This document shows positions 39,001 through 50,040 of a DNA stretch of 64,000 nucleotides, one piece after another. This stretch comes from Cyanoderma ruficeps (Eukaryota > Chordata > Aves > Passeriformes > Timaliidae), in assembly GCA_008694505.1 (NCBI GenBank), contig VZDJ01007753.1:10201666-10265665 (forward strand), read 5' to 3'. Position 1 is the first letter of the stretch. The number at the start of each line of letters is the position of its first letter. The translations under genes were made by a program, and so were the position numbers. The notes beneath the pieces were generated by a model. That model saw only the letters and a list, made by a program, of their open reading frames with translations. It was not told the origin of the DNA and made no database searches.

Positions 39001-40140
39001 CTAATTTAGGAAAGTCACACAGAAAAAGAGGAAATAATAGACCTAAAAAAATTACATATATATGTTTCTGGGTACCACTTCTATGTTTTGTCCACCTCTG
39101 TTCTACAGATTCTATAGGCCCTGTAGCCTCCACGGTTGCAAGGTCAAGCTCATTAATTTGCTAGTACCTCCTAGAATTTTAGTTTAGCTGTCTAGGGGTG
39201 ACATTTATGTCAGAGCTACATCATTTTAAGGATCAGCAGAAGAATCAGGGTTTGTATTGTATCCAAACAGGCAAATGAAAACTGCATCTCCCTTGGAAAG
39301 TGAGATGCTAGATAGTCAGTGACCCTCCCTGTTGGTGAGTTCTGTTTCCTTCTATGCTCCTTGAGCACAAGCCAGCACACAGCACTAATGATGCCTGAAA
39401 GCAACTGAGAAGATAACAGCCAGATAGGATCCTCACCAACAGCTCATCAGTCTCCTAATTCTTGTAATTTCTCCCTATTAGATTCTTCCTTCATCACCGC
39501 CATTAAAACCTGCAATTCAATTGACAGTGCAGCCATTATGCTGCTGCTCTAAGTGGTAACTGAATGGAGAATAAGCCCTTTTGCAGCAAGAAACTAAAAA
39601 ATGTACCTCTAAGTCATTCATTGACTAAAGTGTTGCCTCTCTTTTAGGTAACAATGATACAAGCTGTGGCTAAGGAAACACAAATGCAAAAATAGTCTTA
39701 TGCTTATAAAATACTACAAAAAAAAAAGACATAAAAAGATGGTAGCAACAGGAAAGTGAATATTTGAAATTGTTTTATGCTTCTTTGACATACCTCTTTT
39801 TCTCTTCTGTCAAAACACCATGGTAGAGAAGATACTAGGACTATATTTGCTGGAATTGAAGAAAAAGTGAATCTTTGAAAGAATTTCAATAACAACTATA
39901 GAAACTGCATTTGATAAATCACTAAATACATTTCAGACAAAGGGGAATAAGCAGTGAGGAGAGAGTGGGCAGAGGACAAGCAGCAGACAGCAGGCAGTAT
40001 TCAGAGGTGGTGTGATTAATGTGCTTTCAGTGTACTCTTATATTTACGATGTTAGTATAACTAATAAGTGTTTTCAAGAATTTGTGTTAGGAACACATGA
40101 ACTCAAGGTGTTCAGACCATTAGTCTCACTCAGGACCATT
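36061..40140. other. Unannotated AT-rich DNA
   Basis: No gene is supported. An imperfect hairpin at 38733-38781 was noted and judged weak. Frames at 36140-36331, 36489-36716 and 38192-38464 (plus) have no recognisable domain. Confidence 0.6.
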
Positions 40141-40370
40141 CACAGAATCACAGAAGATCTTGGGAATCACAGAATATCTTGGGAATCACAGAATCACTTG
40201 AATCTCTTGGAAAGTGGTGCACGAGAATCACCAAGGCCATTTTCTGGCCCTGCACCAGATAACCCCAAGAGTCACCCATGTACCTGAGAGGATTGTCCCA
40301 ACACTTCTTGAACTCTGGCAGACTTGGTGCTCTCACCACTTCCCTGGGGAGCCTCTTTCCATGTCCAAAG
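40141..40370 (-). mobile_element. CR1 LINE 3' end with 19-bp tail repeat
   Basis: On the plus strand CACAGAATCACAGAA at the left leads into GGCCATTTTCTGGCCCTGCACC and then CACTTCTTGAACTCTGGCAG and CACTTCCCTGGGGAGCCT. This is the reverse complement of the CR1 3' untranslated region. The element is 5' truncated at about 40370. Its tail consists of two near-identical 19-bp units (AATCACAGAAGATCTTGGG at 40146-40164, then the same with one change at 40165-40183) instead of the usual 8-bp ATTCTATG units. The minus-strand frame 40148-40483 across it is not a gene. Confidence 0.8.
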
Positions 40371-40773
40371 CTTTGTAGTTGTGAATATTTGGCATAGTTC
40401 ATTTTCTTAAGGAAAATACTTGTAATATGGATTTGTAATATGTGATACACAAGCAGTCTCTGATTCAACTTAGCACTCAGCATTTAGTTGTACTAAATTT
40501 TTGCATTGGATTTCTAGCTTGTTTTTAGATTGTGCTATTGAACCTGCTCTCTTTTCCTTTTCAGTTTAAGCATTTTAGAGATTTATGCTTTTTTTCCCAG
40601 CCATCTTTCTACTGTAGAAAAAGGTTTCAACTCTTAGGTTTGTTCTCATTTAACAGTCATCTTTGAGAAGCAAGGAATAATTTCACACAAAACCTCTTTC
40701 ACTGGAAGTCATCCTGCACACGACATTATCTTTTTCCTGCAAAGGGTCAAACATGGTGTTCTATCACATGATT
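40371..40773. other. Unannotated spacer between CR1 and SINE
   Basis: AT-rich sequence of about 400 bp with no recognisable feature. Confidence 0.5.
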
Positions 40774-40906
40774 ATCACAGAATATTCTGTGCTGGAAAAG
40801 ACCCACAAGGATCCCTGAGCATAACTCCTGAGTGCCCCATACAGGGATCAAACCCACAACCTTGCCATAATTAGCACCATTCTCTAACCAGCTGAGCTAA
40901 TCTCAG
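40774..40906 (-). mobile_element. tRNA-Ile/CR1 SINE (TguSINE1-like), copy 1
   Basis: On the minus strand the head reads ATTAGCTCAGCTGGTTAGAG (A box), then GGTGCTAAT with an AAT-type anticodon arm, then GGTTTGATCCC (B box) and an acceptor-like GTATGGGGCA. This tracks tRNA-Ile(AAT) base by base with changes. The tail (plus 40774-40832) is a CR1-like 3' end, CACAGAATATTCTGTGCTGG and so on, which lets CR1 reverse transcriptase copy it. A tRNA-Ile head with a CR1 tail is the structure of the passerine SINE TguSINE1. The tRNA portion is mutated and fused to the tail, so it is not a working tRNA gene. Confidence 0.8.
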
Positions 40907-42809
40907 TGGCATATTTTCTCTTTGACCTTTTTCTGCTATTCATTAGAATTTAGAGTCTCTTTGTTTTTTATCATTTGGTGGTTGCATAGTCAGATAGTCT
41001 TCTTTTAAAAGTCATATCAAAAAAATATGCTAACTGGTGACAACCTCAAAGTCAATAAATTGCTACCTTTTTTTTGTGTGTGTGTGTGCCAAATATTCAC
41101 AAAATGGCTTTTTTTGGGGGGGGGAGGACTATTAGAATGTGATTACTCTGGGTTTAGACATCTGTGTTTATATTTATACCTTTAAAAAAAAAAATAAATG
41201 CACAGAATTGAATTATGATTGATTGCCTACCATTGCTACAACTGGTTTTCCAGAGTTTATATATCTGAGACATGTTCTACAACTTAATTTTTTTATTAAT
41301 GCTGTTTCTGTTTGGTGTGTTTGTTTTGTTTCACTAGATACTCTAGTTATTTTAAAACTTACATTTTCTTAGGCTTAAGTTGTTCATTATTATCTTTTTC
41401 TCAAGAAGGGATACATTGTCTGATATGCCAACTTTAGCTGACATCCTCTACTTTCTAAAACAATAACAAAAATTTTAAATGTTATTTTACTGAAAGACAC
41501 AGTTTGGGCAATATAGTAAAAAAATATTTGCCCAGTATATATTCAGTTCTCTTTGTATACGTTCTATTTCTATTTCCATTTCCTCCTCATTATTTTAACT
41601 TAGGTATGTATCATATTGGCTCATGCTTTGTGTCCTGCTCATAAATCCCATTCAGTGAGGTCTGATTCCACCCACAAACTGCCTCTTGAACAATTCCTAG
41701 TAGTTACACGATCCTGAAAACAACTCTCCTTGCTCTTTTCTTGCCTACAATTCTGTTAGTTGTTTTTCTTTTTTTTCTTTCCTTTATATGTTGCAAAATG
41801 TTTTTTCTTCTAAGAAGCACACCATCTTTGTTCAAGGCAGAACATTATTGTTCAGGCCTTCATGAAGAGACAAAAATCTTGTCTCAACATCTTCCATTGC
41901 TTCCCACATTACTAGGAAGTTCAACCCGTATAAATGAGTGCTCTTTTTCTTCCTGCATTGAATTTCATAGGATGCTTTCACCCCATCTTGATATCTACAG
42001 TATAAGTCCATCTCTAAAAAACAGTTATGCAGTCTCTCATTGGAGTCAACGCCAACCTAACACAGTCAGTGTAATCTAAAAAACAATTCACCCAATCCTC
42101 AGAAAGACACCAAAACTTGATGTGATTAACCTTCCTCCAAGCTGTATGACTGTTCTACTTTTCTCATCTTTTGTAACATTTCAAAATTGCTAAGCAAATA
42201 TCTTCATAAACAGGAAAAATTACTAATTTTTTAAGTGAATACACTGTAATATTTTTCAATTCTCCATCCAAAATGTTCCATCAACTTGGAAAAATTTAAT
42301 TGCTGTTCTAAGTTCAAGACAGTAAATTCCACAAACCGTTATGGCCGTTGCAGACTTTCAGTCATAATCTAGATTTAAATTAGGAATCCTCCAGATTAAT
42401 GGTTTCAAAATTATGAAAAATATTTCTACAAGCTTTCGTCCTCCTTATTACCTATTTGAAGCCGATATCTTATAAAGGAAAATATTTCTGGCAGTGTAGT
42501 GTTTTCTAAACTTCTGTATCATTTTGATAACTGGCTGGTTCTTTCTCCTTGGCCATTAAAATACTAGTTTTCATCACACAAATATTAAAAAAGCAGAATG
42601 ACATAGTTCATTTTTTCCAGAAGGTCACTTAATTTCATGAAGTGATACAATTCTTATTATTCTGTTAATATCTTTGCTTTTTTTTAGCAATTGAAGGCTT
42701 ATTAGAGACTGATACACTTAATGCAAGAAGCTTTCTTTGTGCCTGACTTGAAACTCTCCTGCTTTTGTGTATTTTTCCTATATTTAATCCTGTAGCTTTG
42801 GCTTCTTAC
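40907..42809. other. Unannotated AT-rich DNA
   Basis: The stretch contains (TG)7 at 41075-41088 and T7 followed by G9 at 41109-41124. The frame 41741-42079 (plus, 112 codons) begins in a T-rich run and has no domain beyond the resulting hydrophobic start. No gene is supported. Confidence 0.6.
41075..41124. repeat. (TG)7 microsatellite and nearby T7G9 run
   Basis: A pure TG dinucleotide tract at 41075-41088, then, 20 bp on, seven T followed by nine G (41109-41124). Both are likely to be length-variable. Confidence 0.9.
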
Positions 42810-42900
42810 TGAACCTGTTTTCCATATAGACAAAATGACACCAGGAAGAACGCACATGAGGGCCCAAATCAACAGGTAGAACTGGATTTTTCGGGACCTA
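42810..42900 (-). other. Candidate 91-bp exon encoding a transmembrane segment, gene unknown
   Basis: On the minus strand a pyrimidine-rich tract (TCTTTTATTTTCTGTTTTCG) ends in CAG, and the segment closes at TTCA followed by GTAAGA, a near-consensus donor. A CTGAC that could serve as a branch site lies about 35 bases upstream of the acceptor. The 91 bases are one base plus 30 open codons (phase 2 in, phase 0 out). The peptide has basic RSRK, then FYLLIWALMCVLPGVILSIW, then KTGS, the layout of a single membrane helix with positive flanks. The containing open frame runs 42702-43043. I do not recognise the protein, and no partner exon was found. Splice-like strings also arise by chance. Confidence 0.3.
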
Positions 42901-44211
42901 CTGACGAAAACAGAAAATAAAAGACAGCTTACTGTCAGGTTATATTGTGAGTTACATACAAATATCTTTTCAGATCCAGGTTGAAACTGTCTCAATAGTC
43001 TTATTGACTGGGATCCATCCTTACAGCCAAAGTTTGCTGCCACAGCTGTGACAGCCTATTGCTAAAGCACATGCCAGTAGATATATGTTTTCTTGCATAC
43101 CAGATTCCAGCTTGCAGCACAGGCAAAAGCAAGATTCACAGTTGATATCATTCTCTTCTCAAAAACTGGTAAGTGATGAGCTAGTTCAATTTGCTACTTC
43201 TATGGTGATTTATGTAAAAGTAACAGAAATGGAGTATTTTAAAAGTTTGAGAATATCCCAGGAAAACTAAGGGGAAGCACAACTAGCAGTTTAGGCTATC
43301 TTGAGTTGGGTTTAGAAAAAATAAAATATATCTGTTGGAACTGCACAACTATGGGATACAGGAGGTCTTTCTATAATTTTTTCTCTTTTTAAACTTTCAA
43401 TGTTCAAAAGACTGCAGCCATTAAAGATTGCAATTTCTCTGCCTCCTTGCAAACAGGACTTGGGGGCAAGGTTTCCATTTCATCTGTAGACCATAAAATC
43501 TCCCAACCATTTCTTCCTTTCTAGTATAAAACTACTTCCAGCATAAAAGTGGAGTTATTTTAAACTTTAAACTATGACTTTAAAAAAGTCATAAAACCAA
43601 ATCATACTTTCTAGCAAACTGCTGTAAAATTTCCTTGGAAACTGCAGAGGAAGAACAACCAGAAACTTTTTTGATTTTAAGAGGTTTATTTTTAATCAAG
43701 CATTTTGCTGTTCATCACTGCTCTGAAATTCTCCTGAATCTAGAGCGCTGTAAATATAAAACATTGAACACTGGAGAATCTTTAAATCCACATAAACACA
43801 GTAGTTGAAATGCTTTATAAGAAAACTCCACTCTCAAAAGTATAGATCTCCTTTCTGTATACCAATAACCAGACGTTGGGATCTCTCTTCTGCAGCAATA
43901 ATAATTTTGCATGGTACTGAATTATTTGCATGTTCAGCAAACAAAAAAAAAAATAGGCTTTGGCAGACCATTGTTTTCACCTTTCAGTTCCTATGCAGCA
44001 GATGTTTTGAGTGCTGCATTACTGGTGCCAGTTTTGCAAACTTAAAAAATGGCAGGGGTGTAAGTTCATTATGAAATGGAATGTATTCAGAAGATGGAAA
44101 GTCAAAGGTGTTTCCAAAGTTGTACAGGTATGATGAGGACGGGTAAGCCCTGCCAGAATTCTGATGTTGCTAGGACAGCCCAGAGAAGCCCACACAACCC
44201 AGTCATAGGTC
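42901..44211. other. Unannotated AT-rich DNA
   Basis: I see no gene or repeat. Frames such as 43805-44074 (plus) lack recognisable domains. Confidence 0.55.
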
Positions 44212-44338
44212 CACAGAATATCCTGAGTTGGAAGGGACCCACGAGGATCACTGAGTCCCACTCAGTAAATGAGTGACATGGGAATCGAAGACATGACATT
44301 GATGTCATTAGCACCATGACCAACTGAGCTAATTGCAA
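44212..44338 (-). mobile_element. tRNA-Ile/CR1 SINE (TguSINE1-like), copy 2
   Basis: On the minus strand the head reads AATTAGCTCAGTTGGTCATG, then GGTGCTAATGACATCAATGTC and TCTTCGATTCCC. These are recognisable A-box, anticodon-arm and B-box regions of tRNA-Ile, with a few bases lost after the A box compared with copy 1. The CR1-like tail on the plus side is CACAGAATATCCTGAGTTGG followed by AAGGGACCCACGAGGATCA. It has the same orientation as copy 1, about 3.4 kb away. The overlapping frames 44019-44261, 44076-44276 and 44102-44383 are not genes. Confidence 0.8.
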
Positions 44339-47310
44339 GGTAGAGTTAGGCCTTCTGTGCAAAATCTGAAATTGCAGAATCACATCTTAACTATTGCTTG
44401 AAATTTTACAATGATATAAAAAGTAAAATAGCCAAAATTTAAAAAAGAATTGCATTCTGATCAGATTTCATAAATTAAGTTACACTAGGTTAACACTTGA
44501 ATAGATATGTGTTTGAGGAAAAAAACACCTGAAAAAAATTTAGTTCTTAGCCCAAAACAGATTTTTTCTTTTTTCTTTGTCCTTAGGCAAAACATAAAGA
44601 ATTTTGAAAGGTAAAGGTAGATCCTGGTAGCTTTTTCAGAACTTCTCACTGCCTCCCACATTACTCTCCAGTTTCTCTGAAGTGGAGCACAGAAAGCTAT
44701 GTTAGGCATGTACTTCTTCCTGCATTATGCAAGACCTCTCAAAACAAAATCAAAAGGCAATTGGATACTGAAAAGAGACATATTTAGAATAGCTGAGTAA
44801 AAACTGAGCAATGGCCACTTTGGAAAAGAAAATCCACCTGACATTCCTTCCCAGAAAATTGCCTACTAAAGCTAATTTTTTTCAAATATATATGAAAACA
44901 ACTCTTGATATTTTAAGCATACAGCATCGGCTGAGAGAAAAGCAGAGAGAAGGAAATCAAGTCCTGATTTCTACTCCTCATTCCTAGACTTGATTCTGTA
45001 TTTCACATCCATGTAAATTTCTTTTATGTAACACTTCACAGACTAGTTATTAAGAGCAAAATCTTCCCTATTTCTAGATAAATTTGTCAACCACAGGAGT
45101 ACAAGAACTTTATTTTGTGTATTGTTTGCCCAATGCTGACACCGCTTCAGGGAGAGAGGAGAGATTTGCATGCTTTTAATAACAGTCTGCCATTGCTGAG
45201 CAGGGCTTGATGAAGTGTTACTTTGGTTTGATTAACACAACCCAGAGTCTAGAGTGGCCAACTTCCACAAAGGAAGAATAGCAGCAAGTTAACACTGACT
45301 AACTTAGGAAAGATCTGTGGATTAAGAGAATTGACCACCAAGCAAGTCCTATTAATATGTCTCCTGTCATATTTGGATAAAATATTCAGAAACCAAAAAA
45401 TCCAACAGAGAGAGCACGGACTACTTTCTACAAGAGCATATTTCCTTTAGCTCCTCATTGTAATTTAGCCCCACACAAGGTTATCAGTTGAATGAAGTTT
45501 TAACACTGATGTAGCCAAGAAAGAATTATTTAAAGCCTATGCATTTAATTGCTGAGAAAAATCAGCTAAATGTTGAAGATAATTTCTAAATGAGAAAGGA
45601 ATAAGAAATGCCAGTGCTAAGCATATTGTCTTCATGACAGAATCTAATTGCTGACTCTATAATCCTATTGTGCCAAATGACAGCGGATCTTACTGATGAA
45701 CTTCCTGATTCTGGAGAGCAGAAATTAAATTAAAGTCTTGGATCAAACTGCACTCGTATCAGTGTGCTTACTGATCTTGATGAGCTTCATCCTGGAAGAT
45801 ACTGAGTGCTACTATGAAGCATGAATTTCGTGTATCTTCCAGCCAAGAGCTGAGCATCTTTCCATAGCCCTCCAGGACCCTACTGAATGAAGCTTCCTAC
45901 CCAGGTCCTAGAAAATAGCTCTGGGACTAATTACTGTGTATTGTCTCCTTCCTCAGTATTTGGCATTGATGTCATCTGTCTATAAACAGATCAGATCAGT
46001 TTCAAACCAAGACCCTGATAAAAACAAGATCTAAGTGATTTCTTTTGACTGTCGCTTGAAATTTTTCATGTGTATGAGAGCTGCATGTCATTTGTCTTAT
46101 ATGCAGTGTGATGCCAATGCACCCGGGGGTTAAATCAGCCTTTGTTCACCTGCTCATGTCTCCTGCTTCTCAAACGGTACAATGCACTCACTGTACACTA
46201 GCACTTAACTGTGTTAATATATATGAATTTGTTAAAAACACAAAAATAATATCTACAGGGCCAGTAAGTCAAATCTTTCATGTTAAATGTACCCAAAAGT
46301 TAATTTTGCCAATGAAAATTAGGGATTCACACATTCTTAGCCTAAAAATCATTAAAGGTTTTAATTGATGTGAGGCAATGTCAGCTATAGTTTAGAAGAG
46401 CAAGAAGAAAACAGAAAAGTGAACGCTGCTGTTCGGATTGTTTGGTTTTGCTTACTGCAGAATATGTTCCTGTGAATAGTCAGAAAAACAATGGCATCTG
46501 TAAGTGACTTTTTTCTCTTGGCATTTTTTTTCAGGACAAAATTTGGTGTATAATACAACACAGTTCAGTGATTTATTCATGCACTTCAATTCCCTTTCAC
46601 ATTTATTTCCTTGATCTCAAATAGGACGCTGAACTGAAATGTTGCAAATATTTTGAAACTAAACGTTTGATCAATTCACACCTTATCAATCTATTTTTTT
46701 TTATTTTTATGCTTTTAAGATGCTTCATTTGGCTTAACTTTTTTCTATTATTAATTATCATGCAAATGAAAAATTATTTCCAAGATATGCGAAACTCTTG
46801 TTCAAATATGCAAGCTTTGCCTGCTTCAGAACCCTGTCAAATGTTTTCTAAATGGAAAATTTATCAAAACACGTTCCTGGTTTTGATGAATATGTGTGTT
46901 CCATGAAAAAGGTGATCAAAATATTGAGCAGCTCCACTGTGAAGCTTTATTAATGTTTGATCAGCACTTTGAGAGCTTAGCTATAGAAGTGCAAATTGCT
47001 CTGAATATGATAACTACAATCTCATAGCTAAACAAGGCGACAGGAAAAGTTGAAAAATATCAGGAAGGTGACAGTAAACATGAGTAACTTAGAAAAACTT
47101 CAGGAGTCTTGAAGAAGATTTGTCCACAAGATAGAAGTTTGGCCTATCAGGCTCATCAGGAGAGAAAGAAAACATGGTCAGAACTACTATAAATATAAAA
47201 ATAACCCTTTAATTGTACTTCTGGCAAACACTTGCAATGTAATTTAAAAAGATCAACCATGTGCTATTAAATGCATTGCTCCCAATATCAAATAAACAGA
47301 TGCCTCAAAG

Positions 47311-47352
47311 AACTGTTAATGGCACATGTGGAACTGTTAATGGCACATGTGG
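47311..47352. repeat. Perfect 21-bp tandem duplication
   Basis: The unit begins AACTGTTAATGG and ends CATGTGG. It occupies 47311-47331 and 47332-47352 with no mismatch, indicating recent slippage or an assembly duplication. Confidence 0.95.
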
Positions 47353-49243
47353 ATTTCACATTTTTGAAATATTAGTTCTCACTTAACTAAAACATGTCTA
47401 GAAATTTCATACAGACCAGTCATTTCTGAAGCCACAGAAATTCGTTGTGCTAGGTACTTGAGGTGAATAAAGGTTTCCTCATATCACAGGCATCAAACTA
47501 AGGCCATAGAGGGAGAAAGAAGGGTACCTAATCTATGAAGTGCTCCCTCACACAATCAGGTTACAGAGATGTTGCACTTAAAAATGATAAATGTTGGGCT
47601 GAAACTGCTGCTCTGCAGGTGTGCAAAACAGCATCAGCACAAAAAATCAAGCATAGGTCCTCTTTGGTCATGGATGTGAACTACTGGTAAGAGCTACCAG
47701 CATTTCCAGAGCAGCAGCCCAGTTCTCCAAGTACCAAAGGCACCCGGTCTTTCATATTTGACACCAGAGAGAAAAGGCTCAGGTTTTGGTCCTAGCTACA
47801 GGTATTTGCCATCTCCATGCCAACGTTAACCCACAGCAGACACTGCCTTCAAACAATCACAGCTCCTCTAAGGATTATTATGTGCAGAGCCTAAATGAAG
47901 AGCAGGCAGTAATCTCAGCCATATCAGACAAGCAGCTTTTTCAGGAACACAGTGACATGCAGTAGTCTGTGACTACCGTAGCAGTAGTTTTGTGGTGTTT
48001 TGGGGAAAGCATATTACAGAATACTGGCTGGGTGTATACGGATTGTCAGTGAGATGCTGCAGACTGATTTACCTTCCTGCTTGTCCAAATATTTGTAATG
48101 ACCAGAGCAGTCTTTTTTCTATCTATTATCTGTGTTTATACCCAGCACTTTTTTATACCTACAGCAAACCTCTTCTCCCTGAGCTCTGGTGTTCCACTAA
48201 ATAACAACACACTAAAAATTAAATTGGAAACTCATCTCCTGAAAATAACTAGATTAAAGAATTCCCCCAGCTCAGTTCATTTTTTTCCTCATTTTCTAGT
48301 TTGCCAAAAAAGAACCACAGCAGACAAAATGCTGGAGCATTTACTAGTTGACTTTCCAGTAAGAATGACACATTTTGTCCAGAAATGGCAAGTGCCCCAG
48401 TTTATACCATAGCTGCCAACCCTTTTTAATATTCAGAGTCTAATGTGTGCACAGTTATCAAAGGCAGACTCTTGTTTCTGCTCACTCAGGCGAAGAAATA
48501 TTCCAGCTAAAAGTACAGCCTCTTTCCCCTGAGTTTTTAAAAATTCTTCCAAATAAATCCATGCTACGTAAGAAATAAAGAAAGAAAAAAATAATCCTTG
48601 AAAGCTTTTCTCTCTTCTATCAGACAATGCTAGATTAACTGGCTGCTTTATCTTTGTGATATGACCGAAACCATACAAAGCCACCCTCTAACATTCATTT
48701 CTTTCTTGTGAAAAATAGAAATCTCCTCCTGGTCAAACACCTGACTAGTGAAGAAAGAAAGAAGTGAATATATGTGTCCACAAGAATGAACAAAATAAAT
48801 TCATTGTTATCCTCATGCACCAATAGGATTAAAATTGCCTTATTTTACTCAAAACATTTATTCAAATAATATGAAGGTCAATTTTCAAAAAAGGTCATTT
48901 TGTGACCAAAAGAAAAAAGAAAAAAAAAAGGCCTAAAAATCTGACCTCTGCTTAACACATTATGTGATTCTTTAACTTCAGTTTCTACAGTGCAAGAGGG
49001 AATGATCGTTTTTGACCTCAGTGTTTCAGCACCTGTTTATCCAGAGAATTAGCAATGACTCTCTTGACAAGGTCTCCACACAATAAGAATTTCTCAGCTG
49101 ATTCCCACTGCCTTTAGTTTTATGCTAGCAATGCACCATCAATTTTAATTGGACAGAAATGTGAATTTTAAAAATGTAGGTATTCCAGCACAAATTTTGA
49201 ATATCTGTTTAAAAATGGGTAAAATTAAATTATTTAAAATCTG

Positions 49244-49248
49244 AATAT
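49244..49248. repeat. Left target site duplication AATAT
   Basis: Five bases matching 50036-50040 exactly, directly outside the TG terminus of the solo LTR. Confidence 0.85.
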
Positions 49249-49610
49249 TGTCTTGGGTTGTGGAGCCTAAATTGTGTATTCTATTTTCATCTGCTGAAAA
49301 CAGTTGGGGGGTTGTTCCTCTTTATCTCTTGTTTACTCTCGAGGGAGGGGGTGGGTGCCTTTTGATAATGGCCCAACAGTTAATACCAGGTAGGGCATTG
49401 TTTCTTATCTCTCTTCACGATGGGCCATTAAGACTCCCCAGGCTGTTTTCTTCCCCAAGCTGTTCCCCTTCCCAACACATACCCACATTCCATCATCCTA
49501 TTGTGAGATGCTCCACGCAGTGGGGGGAGCCAACCATTCCTACCTGGATAAAACTGGGACTCCGGATCAGGACGCCCTTCTTGCTTCACCAAATTACCGG
49601 AGGAAGACTG

Positions 49611-49690
49611 GACCCTTCTCACCATCACCGGACCCTTTTCATCATCACTGGACCCTTCTCACCACCTCTGGACCCTTTTGGCTACAGGAC
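49611..49690. repeat. 20-bp tandem repeat inside the LTR
   Basis: Units starting GACCCTTCTC or GACCCTTTTC begin at 49611, 49631, 49651 and 49671, exactly 20 bp apart. The first three share the ACC/ATC...CTG second half; the fourth is only partly similar. The repeat lies about 60-140 bp downstream of the TATA-like site. Confidence 0.9.
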
Positions 49691-49884
49691 CATCTCTACC
49701 TCAACAGAACCACATCTGCCACTCCAGGAGGACTCACTTTTGGACTGCTTCCGACACCCTGACCAACAGGGCATCAGGTTGTAGCTCTGACTTTGTCAGG
49801 GATTTCCAAAATTGTTGTTTGTTTGTTTGCTGGTTTGGTGGGGTGGTTTTGTTTTTCTATCACATTTGTATTATTGATATTCCT

Positions 49885-49890
49885 AGTAAA
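49885..49890 (+). promoter_or_regulatory. LTR poly(A) signal variant AGTAAA
   Basis: AGTAAA lies about 145 bp before the LTR end on the plus strand. This is a known weaker variant of AATAAA. No closer canonical AATAAA was seen downstream within the LTR. Confidence 0.5.
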
Positions 49891-50035
49891 GAACTGTTAT
49901 TCCTATTCCCAAATCTTTGCCTGAGAGCCCTTAATTGCAAAATTATAATTTGGCGGGGGGCAAGGGGTTTACATTCTCTATTCCAAGGGGAACCCCAGTT
50001 TCCCTGGCAGATACCTGTCTTTCTAAACCGAGACA

Positions 50036-50040
50036 AATAT
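50036..50040. repeat. Right target site duplication AATAT
   Basis: Five bases matching 49244-49248 exactly, directly outside the CA terminus of the solo LTR. Confidence 0.85.

Larger units (their letters stand above)
44339..49248. other. Unannotated AT-rich DNA
   Basis: No gene is supported. A 21-bp tandem duplication at 47311-47352 is listed separately. Around 46108-46170 the composition is less AT-rich (CACCCGGGGGTTAAA), but no feature is identified. Confidence 0.6.
49249..50035 (+). mobile_element. Solo LTR of an ERVL-type endogenous retrovirus, complete with target duplication
   Basis: The element starts TGTCTTGG at 49249 and ends CCGAGACA at 50035, termini that are inverted repeats with one mismatch, and is 787 bp long. 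Identical 5-bp direct repeats AATAT flank it (49244-49248 and 50036-50040). A 5-bp duplication fits class III (ERVL) elements better than ERVK (6) or ERV1 (4). Inside are a TATA-like GGATAAAAC (around 49547), four 20-bp tandem units (49611-49690) and a poly(A)-signal variant AGTAAA (49885-49890), which together give the plus orientation. No internal genes remain: the provirus has been reduced to one LTR by recombination between its two LTRs. The wording resembles passerine ERVL LTRs. The longest open frame in the window (49248-49784, 178 codons, Pro/His/Ser-rich) lies in it and is not considered a gene. Confidence 0.88.

Noticed and set aside
40833..40906. Possible tRNA-Ile gene
   Set aside because: A and B boxes are visible, but the stems carry mismatches and the 3' end runs into a CR1-like tail, so it is the head of a SINE.
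44019..44383. Cluster of three open frames on both strands
   Set aside because: They overlap the second SINE copy and follow its sequence, with no independent coding evidence.
49248..49784. Longest open frame in the window (178 codons, plus)
   Set aside because: It starts at the edge of the solo LTR and lies almost entirely inside it. Its Pro/His-rich part is the translation of the 20-bp tandem repeat. LTRs of this type do not encode proteins here.
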